Shown here piece by piece: positions 7,710 through 15,342 of a stretch of DNA of 64,000 bases. This stretch comes from Salegentibacter salinarum (GTDB lineage: Bacteria > Bacteroidota > Bacteroidia > Flavobacteriales > Flavobacteriaceae), in NCBI RefSeq assembly GCF_900168115.1, contig NZ_FUZC01000001.1, forward strand, positions 558,001-622,000. The letters run 5' to 3'. Numbering within the stretch: the first letter of the stretch is position 1; every line of letters begins with the position of its first letter. Position numbers and translations under genes: made by a program. Under the pieces are notes generated by a model. The model had not been told where the DNA came from and made no database searches. It was given only the letters and a program-made list of their open reading frames with translations.

Positions 7710-8531
7710 CTATTTAGATGCGCCCAGGGCAGAATAATTTTCTTTGTTTATTGAAAAAGATTTTTTCTCAAGGCTGGTACAGCGCATATTGGTGTTATGA
7801 TCTGAATTATTTTTATCTACCATTATCATTTCCATCATTAAAGCATCGCCATCTTCCAACCAGTCAGCATTCCAGCCTTTTGGGATATTGCTTTTCTCAT
7901 CACTGTACATATTAGCAAAACTAATGGGAGCTTCCCGTGTAAGATAAAAGGTAAACTTGTGTTCTTCGGTTTCGGTTTCATAACCCTGGCATTCGTAACC
8001 CAGAATATTTTTTGTACCAATTTTCTTTAACTCTGAATTTTCATAAGGGTTCGCTTCTTCTTCAGTATTACTGAGATCTATTTTACTGGCGGTAATAAAG
8101 TTGGTATCTTCAGAAGAGAGATACATAACGGTAAGTTTTTTATCCATATCAAGCACCATAAACATACCCTCGGCTTGCGGCACCCGCATTCCAAAATAGG
8201 GAGCATCCTCCTTAAGAAGATAGGTCATGTCTACATTGCCATCTTTGGTTTCCATACTTAACTGGTATTCCCAGTTAAAATCGTAAGATTGTGGAACTTC
8301 GCTAACATCCACGCGATTAGCGCCCATTGGTATAGGACTGTTCTTGAGGTCGGTTTCCCACATTTTGTTGAGGGACTTGTTAGCCTCGTTAGCAGCTTTA
8401 TCAGAAATATTCTCGGTAACTGCATGTTCAACTTTTTTTTCAACTTTTTCTTTTAATTTCTTTAAAAACTGGGCCTCTGTAGTAGAAACACATAATAAAA
8501 GAGAGCACCCTAATAGAATTAGTTTTTTCAT
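7710..8531 (-). CDS. DUF4412 domain secreted protein
   Basis: A 273-residue protein with a signal peptide (MKKLILLGCSLLLCVSTTEA/Q). A basic, helical stretch follows (FLKKLKEKVEKKVEHAV), then a beta-rich domain with the pattern of DUF4412: a strand hairpin YLLKEDAPYFGM, VLDMDKKLTVMYLSSED, and later ILGYECQGYETETEEHKFTFYLT. In this family the second segment is usually read as a protein-resistance or export-linked periplasmic/surface domain of unknown role. It is the first gene of the trio 8531-6602. No good -7 promoter match is visible just upstream; TATATTTT near 8550 on the minus strand is one base off. Confidence 0.7.
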   Translation of the reverse strand: MKKLILLGCSLLLCVSTTEAQFLKKLKEKVEKKVEHAVTENISDKAANEANKSLNKMWETDLKNSPIPMGANRVDVSEVPQSYDFNWEYQLSMETKDGNVDMTYLLKEDAPYFGMRVPQAEGMFMVLDMDKKLTVMYLSSEDTNFITASKIDLSNTEEEANPYENSELKKIGTKNILGYECQGYETETEEHKFTFYLTREAPISFANMYSDEKSNIPKGWNADWLEDGDALMMEMIMVDKNNSDHNTNMRCTSLEKKSFSINKENYSALGASK

Positions 8532-8742
8532 AATTTAAATTTTAAGTTATAAAATATACTGCAAGCGAAAACTTACGGGTAGGGGTAAAAACTGAAAAAT
8601 GTAGGGGAATAATTCAAATACCGGTTTGAGGGTGAATACCGATTTTTTAAGGGGCGAAATTCAAAAATTAAAGGTACAAAATTTTTTAGAATATTTAAAA
8701 TAATACCCTGTAAATCAAATGTATGGGTGGGAATCTCAGTGT

Positions 8743-9306
8743 TTAGAGGTCTTTTGCGGCTGCTTCTAACTGGTTGTACCAATCTTCGCCAAACTTTCTA
8801 ATGAGGGCGTCTTTAGTGAATTTATACACCGGCACCTGAAGTTCGGCTCCAAGGCTGCAGGCATCATCACAAATTTGCCATTTATGATAGTTTACCGCAG
8901 AAAATTCAGAATATTCCTGAATCCTTATAGGATATAAGTGGCAGGAAATAGGTTTCTTAAAATCAATATCGCCCTGGTTGTAGGCTTCTTCAATTCCGCA
9001 GAGAGCAATACCGTTATCATCAAAAGTAACGTAGGCACAATCGGCGCCATCTATTAACGGGGTTTCAATTTCGTCAAGATCGGTGGTAATATAGGTACCT
9101 TGTTTTTCTATGGCATCTATACCTTTTTGCCTTAAATAGGGTTTTACTTTGGGATAGATTTCGTCTAAAATTTGACGCTCTTCGGGTGTTACCGGTGCGC
9201 CGGCATCGCCATCTACACAGCAAGCACCTTTGCAGGCCGAAAGGTTACACACAAAATCTTTGGTTAAGATCTCTTCTGAAACTATGGTTTTTCCTATTTG
9301 AAACAT
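8743..9306 (-). CDS. DUF3109 family cysteine-rich protein
   Basis: A 187-residue protein with Cys-rich metal-site motifs: CNLSACKGACC near residues 20-31, CGIEEAY in the middle, SCHLYPIRI, and ICDDACSLG. This pattern matches DUF3109, related to the YkgJ-type Fe-S/zinc cluster proteins. The biochemical role is not known to me. The start ATG complementary to 9304-9306 gives MFQIGKTIVSEEI, the usual N-terminus of the family. It is divergent from marC, with 134 bp between. Confidence 0.85.
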   Translation of the reverse strand: MFQIGKTIVSEEILTKDFVCNLSACKGACCVDGDAGAPVTPEERQILDEIYPKVKPYLRQKGIDAIEKQGTYITTDLDEIETPLIDGADCAYVTFDDNGIALCGIEEAYNQGDIDFKKPISCHLYPIRIQEYSEFSAVNYHKWQICDDACSLGAELQVPVYKFTKDALIRKFGEDWYNQLEAAAKDL

Positions 9307-9385
9307 TTGGCAAATATAGTTTTATCGGGATTTTTATTGAAGAAAATGTAACTCAATTTTAATAAAAAATTTACCTGGTAATTCC

Positions 9386-9415
9386 TTGATGCTGTGTTTT
9401 TAAAAATTAATTTTG
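9386..9415 (+). promoter_or_regulatory. Bacteroidota promoter for the marC operon
   Basis: TTG at 9386-9388 and TAATTTTG at 9408-9415 are separated by 19 nt, the spacing expected between the -33 and -7 elements in Bacteroidota. The marC ATG follows at 9441, giving a leader of about 20 nt. This is the best complete promoter match in the window. Confidence 0.6.
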
Positions 9416-9440
9416 CGCAAAATTTTTCAAAAAGTGAGTT

Positions 9441-10022
9441 ATGTGGAAATTGCTCGATGCAAAACAAATTTTTACCGCGGGAATGATCCTTTTTGCGGTA
9501 ATTGATATTATTGGAAGTATCCCCATTATTATAGACCTGAGAAGAAAAGTAGGTCACATTCAAAGTGAAAAGGCCTCGGTTGTGGCAGGTTTTATTATGA
9601 TTGTATTCCTTTTCGTGGGGAAAGAGATTTTGAATTTAATTGGGATAGATGTAAACTCTTTTGCAGTAGCAGGAGCGTTTATATTATTTTTTCTGGCCTT
9701 GGAAATGATTTTGGGAATTACACTCTATAAAGATGATGAACCAGAAACTGCATCAGTAGTGCCGTTAGCGTTTCCATTAATAGCCGGTGCAGGTACGCTT
9801 ACCACCCTGGTTTCACTTCAGGCAGAATATGAAACGGTAAATATCATTGTAGCAATACTTATCAATATTATCTTTGTATACGTGGTGCTAAAATCTTCTA
9901 CCAGAATGGAAAAAGTTTTAGGCAGCCAGGGAATTAGTGTAATTAGAAAAGTATTCGGCGTAATTTTGCTGGCTATTGCCGTAAAATTATTCGCCACAAA
10001 CATTCAGAGTTTATTTTCATGA
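9441..10022 (+). CDS. MarC family integral membrane protein
   Basis: A 193-residue protein with six predicted membrane spans and the MarC/UPF0056 signatures: FAVIDIIGSIPI in the first helix, FAVAGAFILFFLALEMILG in the third, and PLAFPLIAGAGTLTT at the start of the fourth. The family is called NAAT after a reported neutral amino-acid transporter, but most members have no proven substrate; the link with multiple antibiotic resistance in E. coli was not upheld as far as I recall. Its stop overlaps the ATG of the next small membrane protein by 4 nt (ATGA), so the two are translationally coupled. Confidence 0.88.
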   Translation: MWKLLDAKQIFTAGMILFAVIDIIGSIPIIIDLRRKVGHIQSEKASVVAGFIMIVFLFVGKEILNLIGIDVNSFAVAGAFILFFLALEMILGITLYKDDEPETASVVPLAFPLIAGAGTLTTLVSLQAEYETVNIIVAILINIIFVYVVLKSSTRMEKVLGSQGISVIRKVFGVILLAIAVKLFATNIQSLFS

Positions 10023-10216
10023 AGTTATTTATTTATACCGTAATTTTTTTCGCAGTGGTCATTATTGGCTATAGCGCAACTGTATTGAATTTTGATGATC
10101 TTTTAAAAGGCGATAGCGGGACATCAGTACTTGTTATTGTAGCGAGTCTTTGCGTAATTATTCTTATGGGGATTTTATTAACCTCAAGAAGCATTGCGAA
10201 AAAGCATAATTCTTAA
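10019..10216 (+). CDS. Small two-span membrane protein
   Basis: A 65-residue protein made almost wholly of two hydrophobic segments (LFIYTVIFFAVVIIGYSA and VLVIVASLCVIILMGILL), joined by a loop FDDLLKGDSG and ending in a basic, polar tail (SRSIAKKHNS). It overlaps marC by 4 nt and the FAD enzyme starts 1 nt after its stop. This tight packing is the main evidence that it is a real gene. I do not recognise a family; it may be an accessory subunit of the MarC protein or a tether for the flavoprotein. Confidence 0.7.
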   Translation: MKLFIYTVIFFAVVIIGYSATVLNFDDLLKGDSGTSVLVIVASLCVIILMGILLTSRSIAKKHNS

Positions 10217-10217
10217 T

Positions 10218-10823
10218 ATGAAATTTGATGTTCTTATTATAGGCGGTGGTGCGGCAGGCATGTCTTGCGCCCTTATTTTGGGGTCTGCACTGCAGAATAA
10301 TATTGTCTCTAATAAAAAAGTGGGAATACTTATTCATCAAAAAGCTTCGCATTTAAATTCGGCGCTTCTAAATAATGTTTTGGGGGTTGTACCGGGAACT
10401 CCAGGACAGCAAATTCTAAAAGAGGGAATTCTACATTTAGAAGAACAATATCCTGAAATTGAACAACTAGCTAAAGAAAAGGTGAAGGATATTATTCAGT
10501 TAAATGAAGGTTTCAGGGTAGTTACCAACAAGAACACTTACGACGCTGAAAATGTTGTGATTGCCACAGGTTATACCAGTCCTTTTAGAATAACAGGATT
10601 AGAAGATGAAATAATTCAGCATCAAAAAGCTAAAGCTTCTAAAGATCGAATTCAGTTAAAAAATGAAGATCATTTAGTAAAACCGGGATTATATGTTGCC
10701 GGTAGCCTTGCAGGATGGCGCAGTCAATTTTCTATTGCTTGCGGGAGTGGTGCAAGTGTAGCTACAGATATCTTAAGTTTGTGGAAAGGAGAGCACACTA
10801 AAGTGCACGATAAGCTTTTATAA
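10218..10823 (+). CDS. Short FAD-dependent oxidoreductase (thioredoxin reductase-like, lacking the NADPH domain)
   Basis: A 201-residue flavoprotein. It opens with the Rossmann FAD motif (MKFDVLIIGGGAAGMSCA), has the ATG motif NVVIATGYTSPF near residue 115, and ends with the FAD-binding PGLYVAGSLAGW. A thioredoxin reductase has ~310 residues with an inserted NADPH domain carrying CxxC; here the two FAD halves are joined by a short linker and there is no CxxC. The ATG at 10218 is chosen over a TTG at 10194 because it starts the FAD motif. It is the last gene of the marC operon. The 3' end overlaps the convergent gene at 10818 by 6 nt. The substrate is unknown. Confidence 0.75.
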   Translation: MKFDVLIIGGGAAGMSCALILGSALQNNIVSNKKVGILIHQKASHLNSALLNNVLGVVPGTPGQQILKEGILHLEEQYPEIEQLAKEKVKDIIQLNEGFRVVTNKNTYDAENVVIATGYTSPFRITGLEDEIIQHQKAKASKDRIQLKNEDHLVKPGLYVAGSLAGWRSQFSIACGSGASVATDILSLWKGEHTKVHDKLL

Positions 10824-11120
10824 CATAATATAGCCTGTGACCATCAAAGGGATTGATAGTAACATTAAAATTAGGCAGGTACGGTGCAATCTTCTGTAAA
10901 GAAGGGCAAGCCTTAATTTCTCTTTGAATTCTATATCCTCGGTTTTTTTAATCTGATTTTTAATGGAAGTAACCGAAACGTTCGCTGAAGAAACCAGAAT
11001 ATCTTTTTGTAAAAAGAGTAATGCACTATTGTCCAAAAGCCGGAAGCTCACCGCGATTATGAAGAAAAAAAGCGGGGAAACGGTTAAAAAAATTATAAAA
11101 TTATCATGATTCGCACTCAC
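10818..11120 (-). CDS. Small membrane protein of unknown function
   Basis: About 100 residues, starting at GTG (complement of 11118-11120). It has one hydrophobic segment near the N-terminus (FIIFLTVSPLFFFIIAVSF), a central charged helix (IKNQIKKTEDIEFKEKLRLALLYRRL) and a second span at the C-terminus (LILMLLSIPLMVTGYIM). It starts 12 nt after the stop of the S41 protease gene on the same strand, so it is probably the last gene of the deaminase-protease operon. No family is recognised. Confidence 0.6.
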   Translation of the reverse strand: MSANHDNFIIFLTVSPLFFFIIAVSFRLLDNSALLFLQKDILVSSANVSVTSIKNQIKKTEDIEFKEKLRLALLYRRLHRTCLILMLLSIPLMVTGYIML

Positions 11121-11132
11121 GAATGCAAGCTA

Positions 11133-12719
11133 TTAATTTTTTTGCGATAATTCAAGAACTTTCTCAATAGCAGGATCATTTTCATTAATTAATTTCTCGA
11201 AAGCTGTGGTACCGTAGAGTTGTTGGGCAATTACCGCTTTTAGGTATTGCTTTAATAAAGTAGTATGGTTATTTACACTAAGGCGAATATTTCCATTCCC
11301 AACAAATCGAACAAAGTCCTGTACCATTTCGTTAGAGATTGTCACTTTTTCATCAAAATCTTCACGCTTTACATTGTTGTAAAAAGTACGGTTTTCTTCC
11401 AGTACGTTAAAGATAAACCGACTCATATAACCGCCGTGTAAGAGAAGTTTTATATTGTTTCTTTCATTATTACTGTCTTGCGGAATAAACACATCGGGAA
11501 TAATTCCCCCACCGCCGTAGACAATCTTTCCTTCAGGAGTTTCGTATCTAAGCGAATCGTCTACATTTATGCTATCTGCATTACTAAGCTCCCCGTTTTT
11601 ATAGCGCCGCATATAATCTTTAAAATAGCTTTCGTTCCCGTTGTCATAAGGTTTTTGAATAGAACGGCCTGTTGGTGTGTAATATCGGGCAATGGTTAAT
11701 CTTACTGCACTACCGTCTCCCAGATCCATTTCCCGTTGCACAAGACCCTTGCCATAAGATCTGCGACCTACGATGGTTCCACGATCATTATCCTGTAAAG
11801 CGCCGGCCACAACTTCACTTGCCGAAGCCGAATTTTCATTAATAAGAACAAAAAGATCACCCTTCTCTAAAAGGCCTTTTCTTTTGGAAAAAGTTTCTTC
11901 AACCGAGCCACTTTTGTTTTTGGTATAAAGTATCAGTTTATCGTCTTCCAGAAATTCATCTACAATCTTAATCGCTTCAGAAAGATATCCGCCAGGATTG
12001 TCCCTAAGATCCAGGGCTATTTGATTGGCGCCTTCTTTCTTAAGTTTTTCTAAAGCCTCTTCAAATTCTTTATAAGTGGTTTCAGAAAATCTATTCACTT
12101 TAATATAACCTAACTCAGGAGATAACATATATGCAGCATCTACACTTTTTAAAGGAACACGGCCACGTTTTACTTTAAAGGTGAGCAAGTCTTTAATCCC
12201 TTTTCGTTTTACTTTTAGCGTTACGCGGGAATCTTCTTCACCTTTTAGATGTTTGGTAAGCGAATCGTTAGTGATATCTTTATTAAAAAGCGGAGTGCCA
12301 TCGGCGTACAAAATACGGTCGCCACCCCGAATCCCAATTTTTTCACTGGGACCGCCTTCCAGGGCCTGAATTACAACTACGGTATCGTTGACATTGTAGA
12401 AACTAACACCAATTCCCACAAAATCACCCTGCATATTTTCTATAACACCTGCATATTCTTCTTTTGGAATATATACCGAATGCGGATCAAGATTTTCAAG
12501 AATTTTATTAACCGTAATATCTACAATACTATCGGTATTTACATCGTCTACATATTCATAGTCTATGTAGTCTATAAGTCGGTTGAGTTTTTGTTTTTTC
12601 GGGTTTGAAGAAAATAAGGCATCAGAAGAAGAAAAATCCAGTTTCCCGCCCAACAAAACACCTGCGGCACAAGCTGTAGCGAGAAGGATAGGGATTAATA
12701 TTTTTTGCCTGGTATTCAA
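11133..12719 (-). CDS. S41 family C-terminal processing peptidase with PDZ domain
   Basis: A 528-residue periplasmic protease of the Ctp/Prc/TSP group. An N-terminal membrane anchor or signal peptide (residues 5-25) is followed by a helical region, a PDZ domain (~95-185, with GIRGGDRILYADG), and the peptidase core. The core has the nucleophile region NENSASASE (residues 295-302) and general-base Lys324 in RRSYGKGLVQ. Such proteases trim the C-termini of exported proteins. The start overlaps the stop of the upstream deaminase by 4 nt. A C-terminal helical extension (~400-528) is longer than in CtpA. Confidence 0.9.
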   Translation of the reverse strand: MNTRQKILIPILLATACAAGVLLGGKLDFSSSDALFSSNPKKQKLNRLIDYIDYEYVDDVNTDSIVDITVNKILENLDPHSVYIPKEEYAGVIENMQGDFVGIGVSFYNVNDTVVVIQALEGGPSEKIGIRGGDRILYADGTPLFNKDITNDSLTKHLKGEEDSRVTLKVKRKGIKDLLTFKVKRGRVPLKSVDAAYMLSPELGYIKVNRFSETTYKEFEEALEKLKKEGANQIALDLRDNPGGYLSEAIKIVDEFLEDDKLILYTKNKSGSVEETFSKRKGLLEKGDLFVLINENSASASEVVAGALQDNDRGTIVGRRSYGKGLVQREMDLGDGSAVRLTIARYYTPTGRSIQKPYDNGNESYFKDYMRRYKNGELSNADSINVDDSLRYETPEGKIVYGGGGIIPDVFIPQDSNNERNNIKLLLHGGYMSRFIFNVLEENRTFYNNVKREDFDEKVTISNEMVQDFVRFVGNGNIRLSVNNHTTLLKQYLKAVIAQQLYGTTAFEKLINENDPAIEKVLELSQKN

Positions 12720-13147
12720 TCTTCTAAATCGTTAATTTGTTCGAGGGTTACTCCCGCTTTTTTAAGAAAATCCAGCCCGGAATTATCTTTATAATCTATA
12801 TGATAAACCAACCTGGTAATTCCTGCCTGGTGAATTAATTTACTGCATTCCTTACAGGGAGACATGGTGATGTAAAGTGTTGCACCATTACAGGATTGCG
12901 TAGATCCTGCAACTTTTAGAATAGCATTGGCTTCAGCGTGTAGCACATACCATTTGGTGTAACCTTCATCATCTTCACAGTAATTTTCAAAACCTGTGGG
13001 AGTGCCATTGTAACCATCAGAAATTATCATTCTATCTTTTACAATAACTGCGCCAACCTGCTTTCTTTTACAATGTGATAATTTACTCCATTCGCGGGCA
13101 ATTCTTAAATATGCTTTATCGTACTTTAATTGTTTTTTCTGATCCAT
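12716..13147 (-). CDS. dCMP/deoxycytidylate deaminase family protein
   Basis: A zinc-dependent deaminase of ~143 residues with HAEANAI (His and catalytic Glu) and PCKEC (two Cys). The segments KQVGAVIVKDRMIISDGYNGTP and CEDDEGYTKW are typical of the dCMP deaminase/ComEB group, which makes dUMP for thymidylate synthesis. The ATG at 13147 (MDQKKQLKYDKAY) matches the usual family N-terminus; an ATG at 13168 would add seven residues. It is the first gene of a minus-strand operon and overlaps the S41 protease by 4 nt. Confidence 0.85.
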   Translation of the reverse strand: MDQKKQLKYDKAYLRIAREWSKLSHCKRKQVGAVIVKDRMIISDGYNGTPTGFENYCEDDEGYTKWYVLHAEANAILKVAGSTQSCNGATLYITMSPCKECSKLIHQAGITRLVYHIDYKDNSGLDFLKKAGVTLEQINDLED

Positions 13148-13211
13148 ATTAGCGGTATAATCCGGCATTTTTAGGCTTCATTTTTCGCCTTATTTTTAAT
13201 TCACTAATTTA

Positions 13212-13799
13212 TTAAATAGCCTGAAAATTTTCCTGAAGAATTGGTAAAATAATACCTATTACTATGGCTGAAGTTACTAATATCCAGTCCCTTTTGGACA
13301 CCGAGAAGATATTTTGGGCAATAAAACTAAGAATAATCACAGCAATCACTACAAGTACCTGTGCGGTTTCTATACCAAGGGCGAATTCTAAAAGTGGTAG
13401 AAATTTACTTTCGGTATTTGAAGCTACCATTTTAAAATATGATGAAAAACCAAGCCCGTGAATTAAGCCGAAAAAAACGGTGGTGAAATACAACGGATTA
13501 TGATTCTTATTGCGTTCTTTTCTACTTGCTGTAATAATATTGTATAAAGCAGTGAGGATTATTGTAACAGGAATTAGCAATTCTACCCAGGCCGAATCTA
13601 CTTTAACAATTTCGTAAACCGAAAGAAATAAAGCTAAGGTGTGGCCAATGGTAAATAAGGTTACCAGCCAGAGAATTCGTTTCCAGCTGCTAAAAGTATA
13701 GGCTGCAACCAGAACAATAAGAAATAAAATATGGTCGTAAGCCTGCCAGTCAAGAACGTGTTCCAGACCTAATCTAAAGTACAGCCAGAATTGGGACAT
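13212..13799 (-). CDS. HupE/UreJ family membrane protein
   Basis: A 195-residue protein with about six membrane spans and conserved membrane His residues: WQAYDHILFLIVLVAAY, LFTIGHTLALF, and FFGLIHGLGFSSYFK. These mark the HupE/UreJ_2 family, first linked to nickel uptake for hydrogenase and urease. No hydrogenase or urease genes are near, so a metal-transport role here is only inferred. It stands alone, 44 nt upstream of the deaminase operon on the same strand, next to a 386 bp non-coding stretch. Confidence 0.8.
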   Translation of the reverse strand: MSQFWLYFRLGLEHVLDWQAYDHILFLIVLVAAYTFSSWKRILWLVTLFTIGHTLALFLSVYEIVKVDSAWVELLIPVTIILTALYNIITASRKERNKNHNPLYFTTVFFGLIHGLGFSSYFKMVASNTESKFLPLLEFALGIETAQVLVVIAVIILSFIAQNIFSVSKRDWILVTSAIVIGIILPILQENFQAI

Positions 13800-13860
13800 A
13801 ATAAAAATATTAGAAAAACCCGAAAGTACAACTTATTCAGAATATTGCAAAAGCTTTTGA

Positions 13861-13909
13861 GGCTCTTAGTTTTATACCTTAATGTGTATAAAATGGCATT
13901 CTAAGAGCC
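13861..13909. repeat. Nested inverted repeat (two-part stem-loop)
   Basis: GGCTCTTAG (13861-13869) pairs perfectly with CTAAGAGCC (13901-13909), and directly inside it TTTTATAC (13870-13877) pairs perfectly with GTATAAAA (13886-13893) around an 8-nt loop. A 7-nt bulge (TGGCATT) sits on one side only. That gives 17 base pairs with no T run after it, so it does not look like a terminator. It may be a structured leader, a regulatory site or a decayed repeat. Confidence 0.6.
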
Positions 13910-14083
13910 GTTTTGGGAACTATCATTATAATCGACTTTTTATTACTTTTTGCTGAAGAAAATTTTTGGGTTTTTGTTGTTTTAAATTGAAATGAAGGAT
14001 TGGTAGAATATTTATTGTTGAATTTTTTCCGCTATAAACTCAACATTAACGTTGGTTTAAAGAGTGTTGAATATGATTTTAGG

Positions 14084-14091
14084 TAATTTTG
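14084..14091 (+). promoter_or_regulatory. Possible -7 element (TAATTTTG) for the PAS gene
   Basis: TAATTTTG matches TAnnTTTG and lies about 95 nt before the ATG at 14186, which would leave an 85-90 nt leader. No clear -33 element at the usual spacing. Confidence 0.35.
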
Positions 14092-14185
14092 CTTGTTAAG
14101 CAGATTGCGAAATACTGGTTTTTAGGGTTTCCAAAGAACTTTTAATAATTAGAATTGAATTTATTTCACCGCTAAAAAATCGACT

Positions 14186-14749
14186 ATGAAGAAGAATCTA
14201 ATGAATATGCAATGTCTTGATATCTATCTTTCCTCCTTAAGCCAGGAAGAATATGAAGAAATTGAAGACGAGATTACTGTTTCTGATATTAAATTGATGC
14301 CACTTCGTAGCTGGGATATTTATAATGAGCATTTCGCAAATCAAATATTGAGTTTAAAACAGCAAAAAGCAATTAATTCGTTTAAAGAATTGGCCAGGAA
14401 ATTCGACTGGAAGAACAATTGGAACGAAATATTTAAAGACAAAACTTTTGATGCTTTGGTTTTAACTAATCAGGAAGTTAAAATTCAATGGGTGAGTGAG
14501 GGCTTTACCGATATGACCGGTTATAGCAGCAGGTTTGCGATAAATAAAACACCTCATTTTTTACAGGGCAAAGATACCGACAGGGTTGTTTTAAACCGAA
14601 TTAAACATAAACTATCTCGAGATGAGCCTTTTACCGAAGTTTTGGTGAACTATAAAAAAGATAAAACTCCTTATAAATGCGAAATTAGTGTCATCCCGTT
14701 GATTAATGAAAGAACTACACATTATTTAGCCCTGGAGCGCCAGGCATAG
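14186..14749 (+). CDS. LOV-like PAS domain protein without the photoactive cysteine
   Basis: A 187-residue soluble protein. Residues 1-80 are helical with no recognised domain; residues ~85-185 form one PAS domain: VKIQWVSEGFTDMTGYS, then HFLQGKDTDR, then EVLVNYKKDKTPY, ending LALERQA. This is the layout of LOV domains, where the photoactive motif is NCRFLQG. Here the matching piece is TPHFLQG, so Pro123 takes the place of the cysteine that forms the flavin adduct. Asn155 at the first flavin-contact position is kept; the second (usually Asn in FWN) is changed. It has no output domain and stands alone. A flavin-binding but adduct-free sensor or a simple PAS partner protein are both possible. 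Confidence 0.7.
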   Translation: MKKNLMNMQCLDIYLSSLSQEEYEEIEDEITVSDIKLMPLRSWDIYNEHFANQILSLKQQKAINSFKELARKFDWKNNWNEIFKDKTFDALVLTNQEVKIQWVSEGFTDMTGYSSRFAINKTPHFLQGKDTDRVVLNRIKHKLSRDEPFTEVLVNYKKDKTPYKCEISVIPLINERTTHYLALERQA

Positions 14750-14800
14750 ACCTTTCGCATTTCCTTAAATTTTTGTAATTTCTGATGAGAAATCAGGATT

Positions 14801-15328
14801 ATGAAAAAAACCATCCAGAATATTAAAATTGAAGTTTCCCGGGGAGATATAACTAATCAACCCGATTTAGAAGCTGTGGTGAATGCCGCCAATGCCGAAC
14901 TTGCTAGCGGCGGTGGAGTAGCCGGTGCAATTCATCGCGCCGCGGGCCCAGAACTTTATGAAGAATGTAAACCTCTTGCTCCCATTGCTCCGGGCGAGGC
15001 TGTAATAACAGGCGCTTATAATTTGCCAAATCGGTTTGTGATTCACTGTTTAGGTCCTGTTTATGGCCGCGACAAGCCTGAAGATAAGCTTTTGGAAGAT
15101 TGCTATAGGAACGCTTTAAAACGAGCTGAAGGGAAAAAAGTAAAGTCGATTGCTTTTCCCGCAATTTCTACCGGAGCTTTTGGTTACCCTATAAAAGAGG
15201 CGACAATGATCAGTTTTAATACAATTTTAGCCGAAATCCCTAAACTTAAACACCTGCAAAAGCTTAAATTTGTGCTATTCAGTGAAGCAGACCTTGAGAT
15301 TTACGAAGCGATGCTTGCCGAAGTTTAA
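14801..15328 (+). CDS. Macro domain ADP-ribose-binding protein (YmdB-like O-acetyl-ADP-ribose deacetylase)
   Basis: A 175-residue single macro domain of standard length. It opens IKIEVSRGDITNQ, has the ADP-ribose-binding and catalytic segment VVNAANAELASGGGVAGAI (residues 26-44) and the phosphate loop AISTGAFGYPIKEA. Family members hydrolyse O-acetyl-ADP-ribose or remove mono-ADP-ribose from proteins. It is the first gene of a three-gene plus-strand cluster with pncB (14 nt after its stop) and pncA, so a link with NAD turnover is likely. Confidence 0.9.
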   Translation: MKKTIQNIKIEVSRGDITNQPDLEAVVNAANAELASGGGVAGAIHRAAGPELYEECKPLAPIAPGEAVITGAYNLPNRFVIHCLGPVYGRDKPEDKLLEDCYRNALKRAEGKKVKSIAFPAISTGAFGYPIKEATMISFNTILAEIPKLKHLQKLKFVLFSEADLEIYEAMLAEV

Positions 15329-15342
15329 ACCAACCAAAAGCT

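Larger units (their letters stand above)
13800..14185. other. 386 bp non-coding stretch between divergent HupE and PAS genes
   Basis: AT-rich, with no open frame that looks coding. It holds the promoters of the two divergent genes, a nested inverted repeat at 13861-13909 and a -7 element at 14084-14091. I see nothing else in it. Confidence 0.7.

Noticed and set aside
8573-8742. Possible short gene between the DUF4412 and DUF3109 genes
   Set aside because: The frame that crosses this stretch overlaps DUF3109 and has no signal, motif or good start; it looks like chance.
13212-13799. HupE gene as part of a hydrogenase or urease cluster
   Set aside because: No hydrogenase, urease or nickel gene lies in the window; only the family call is kept.
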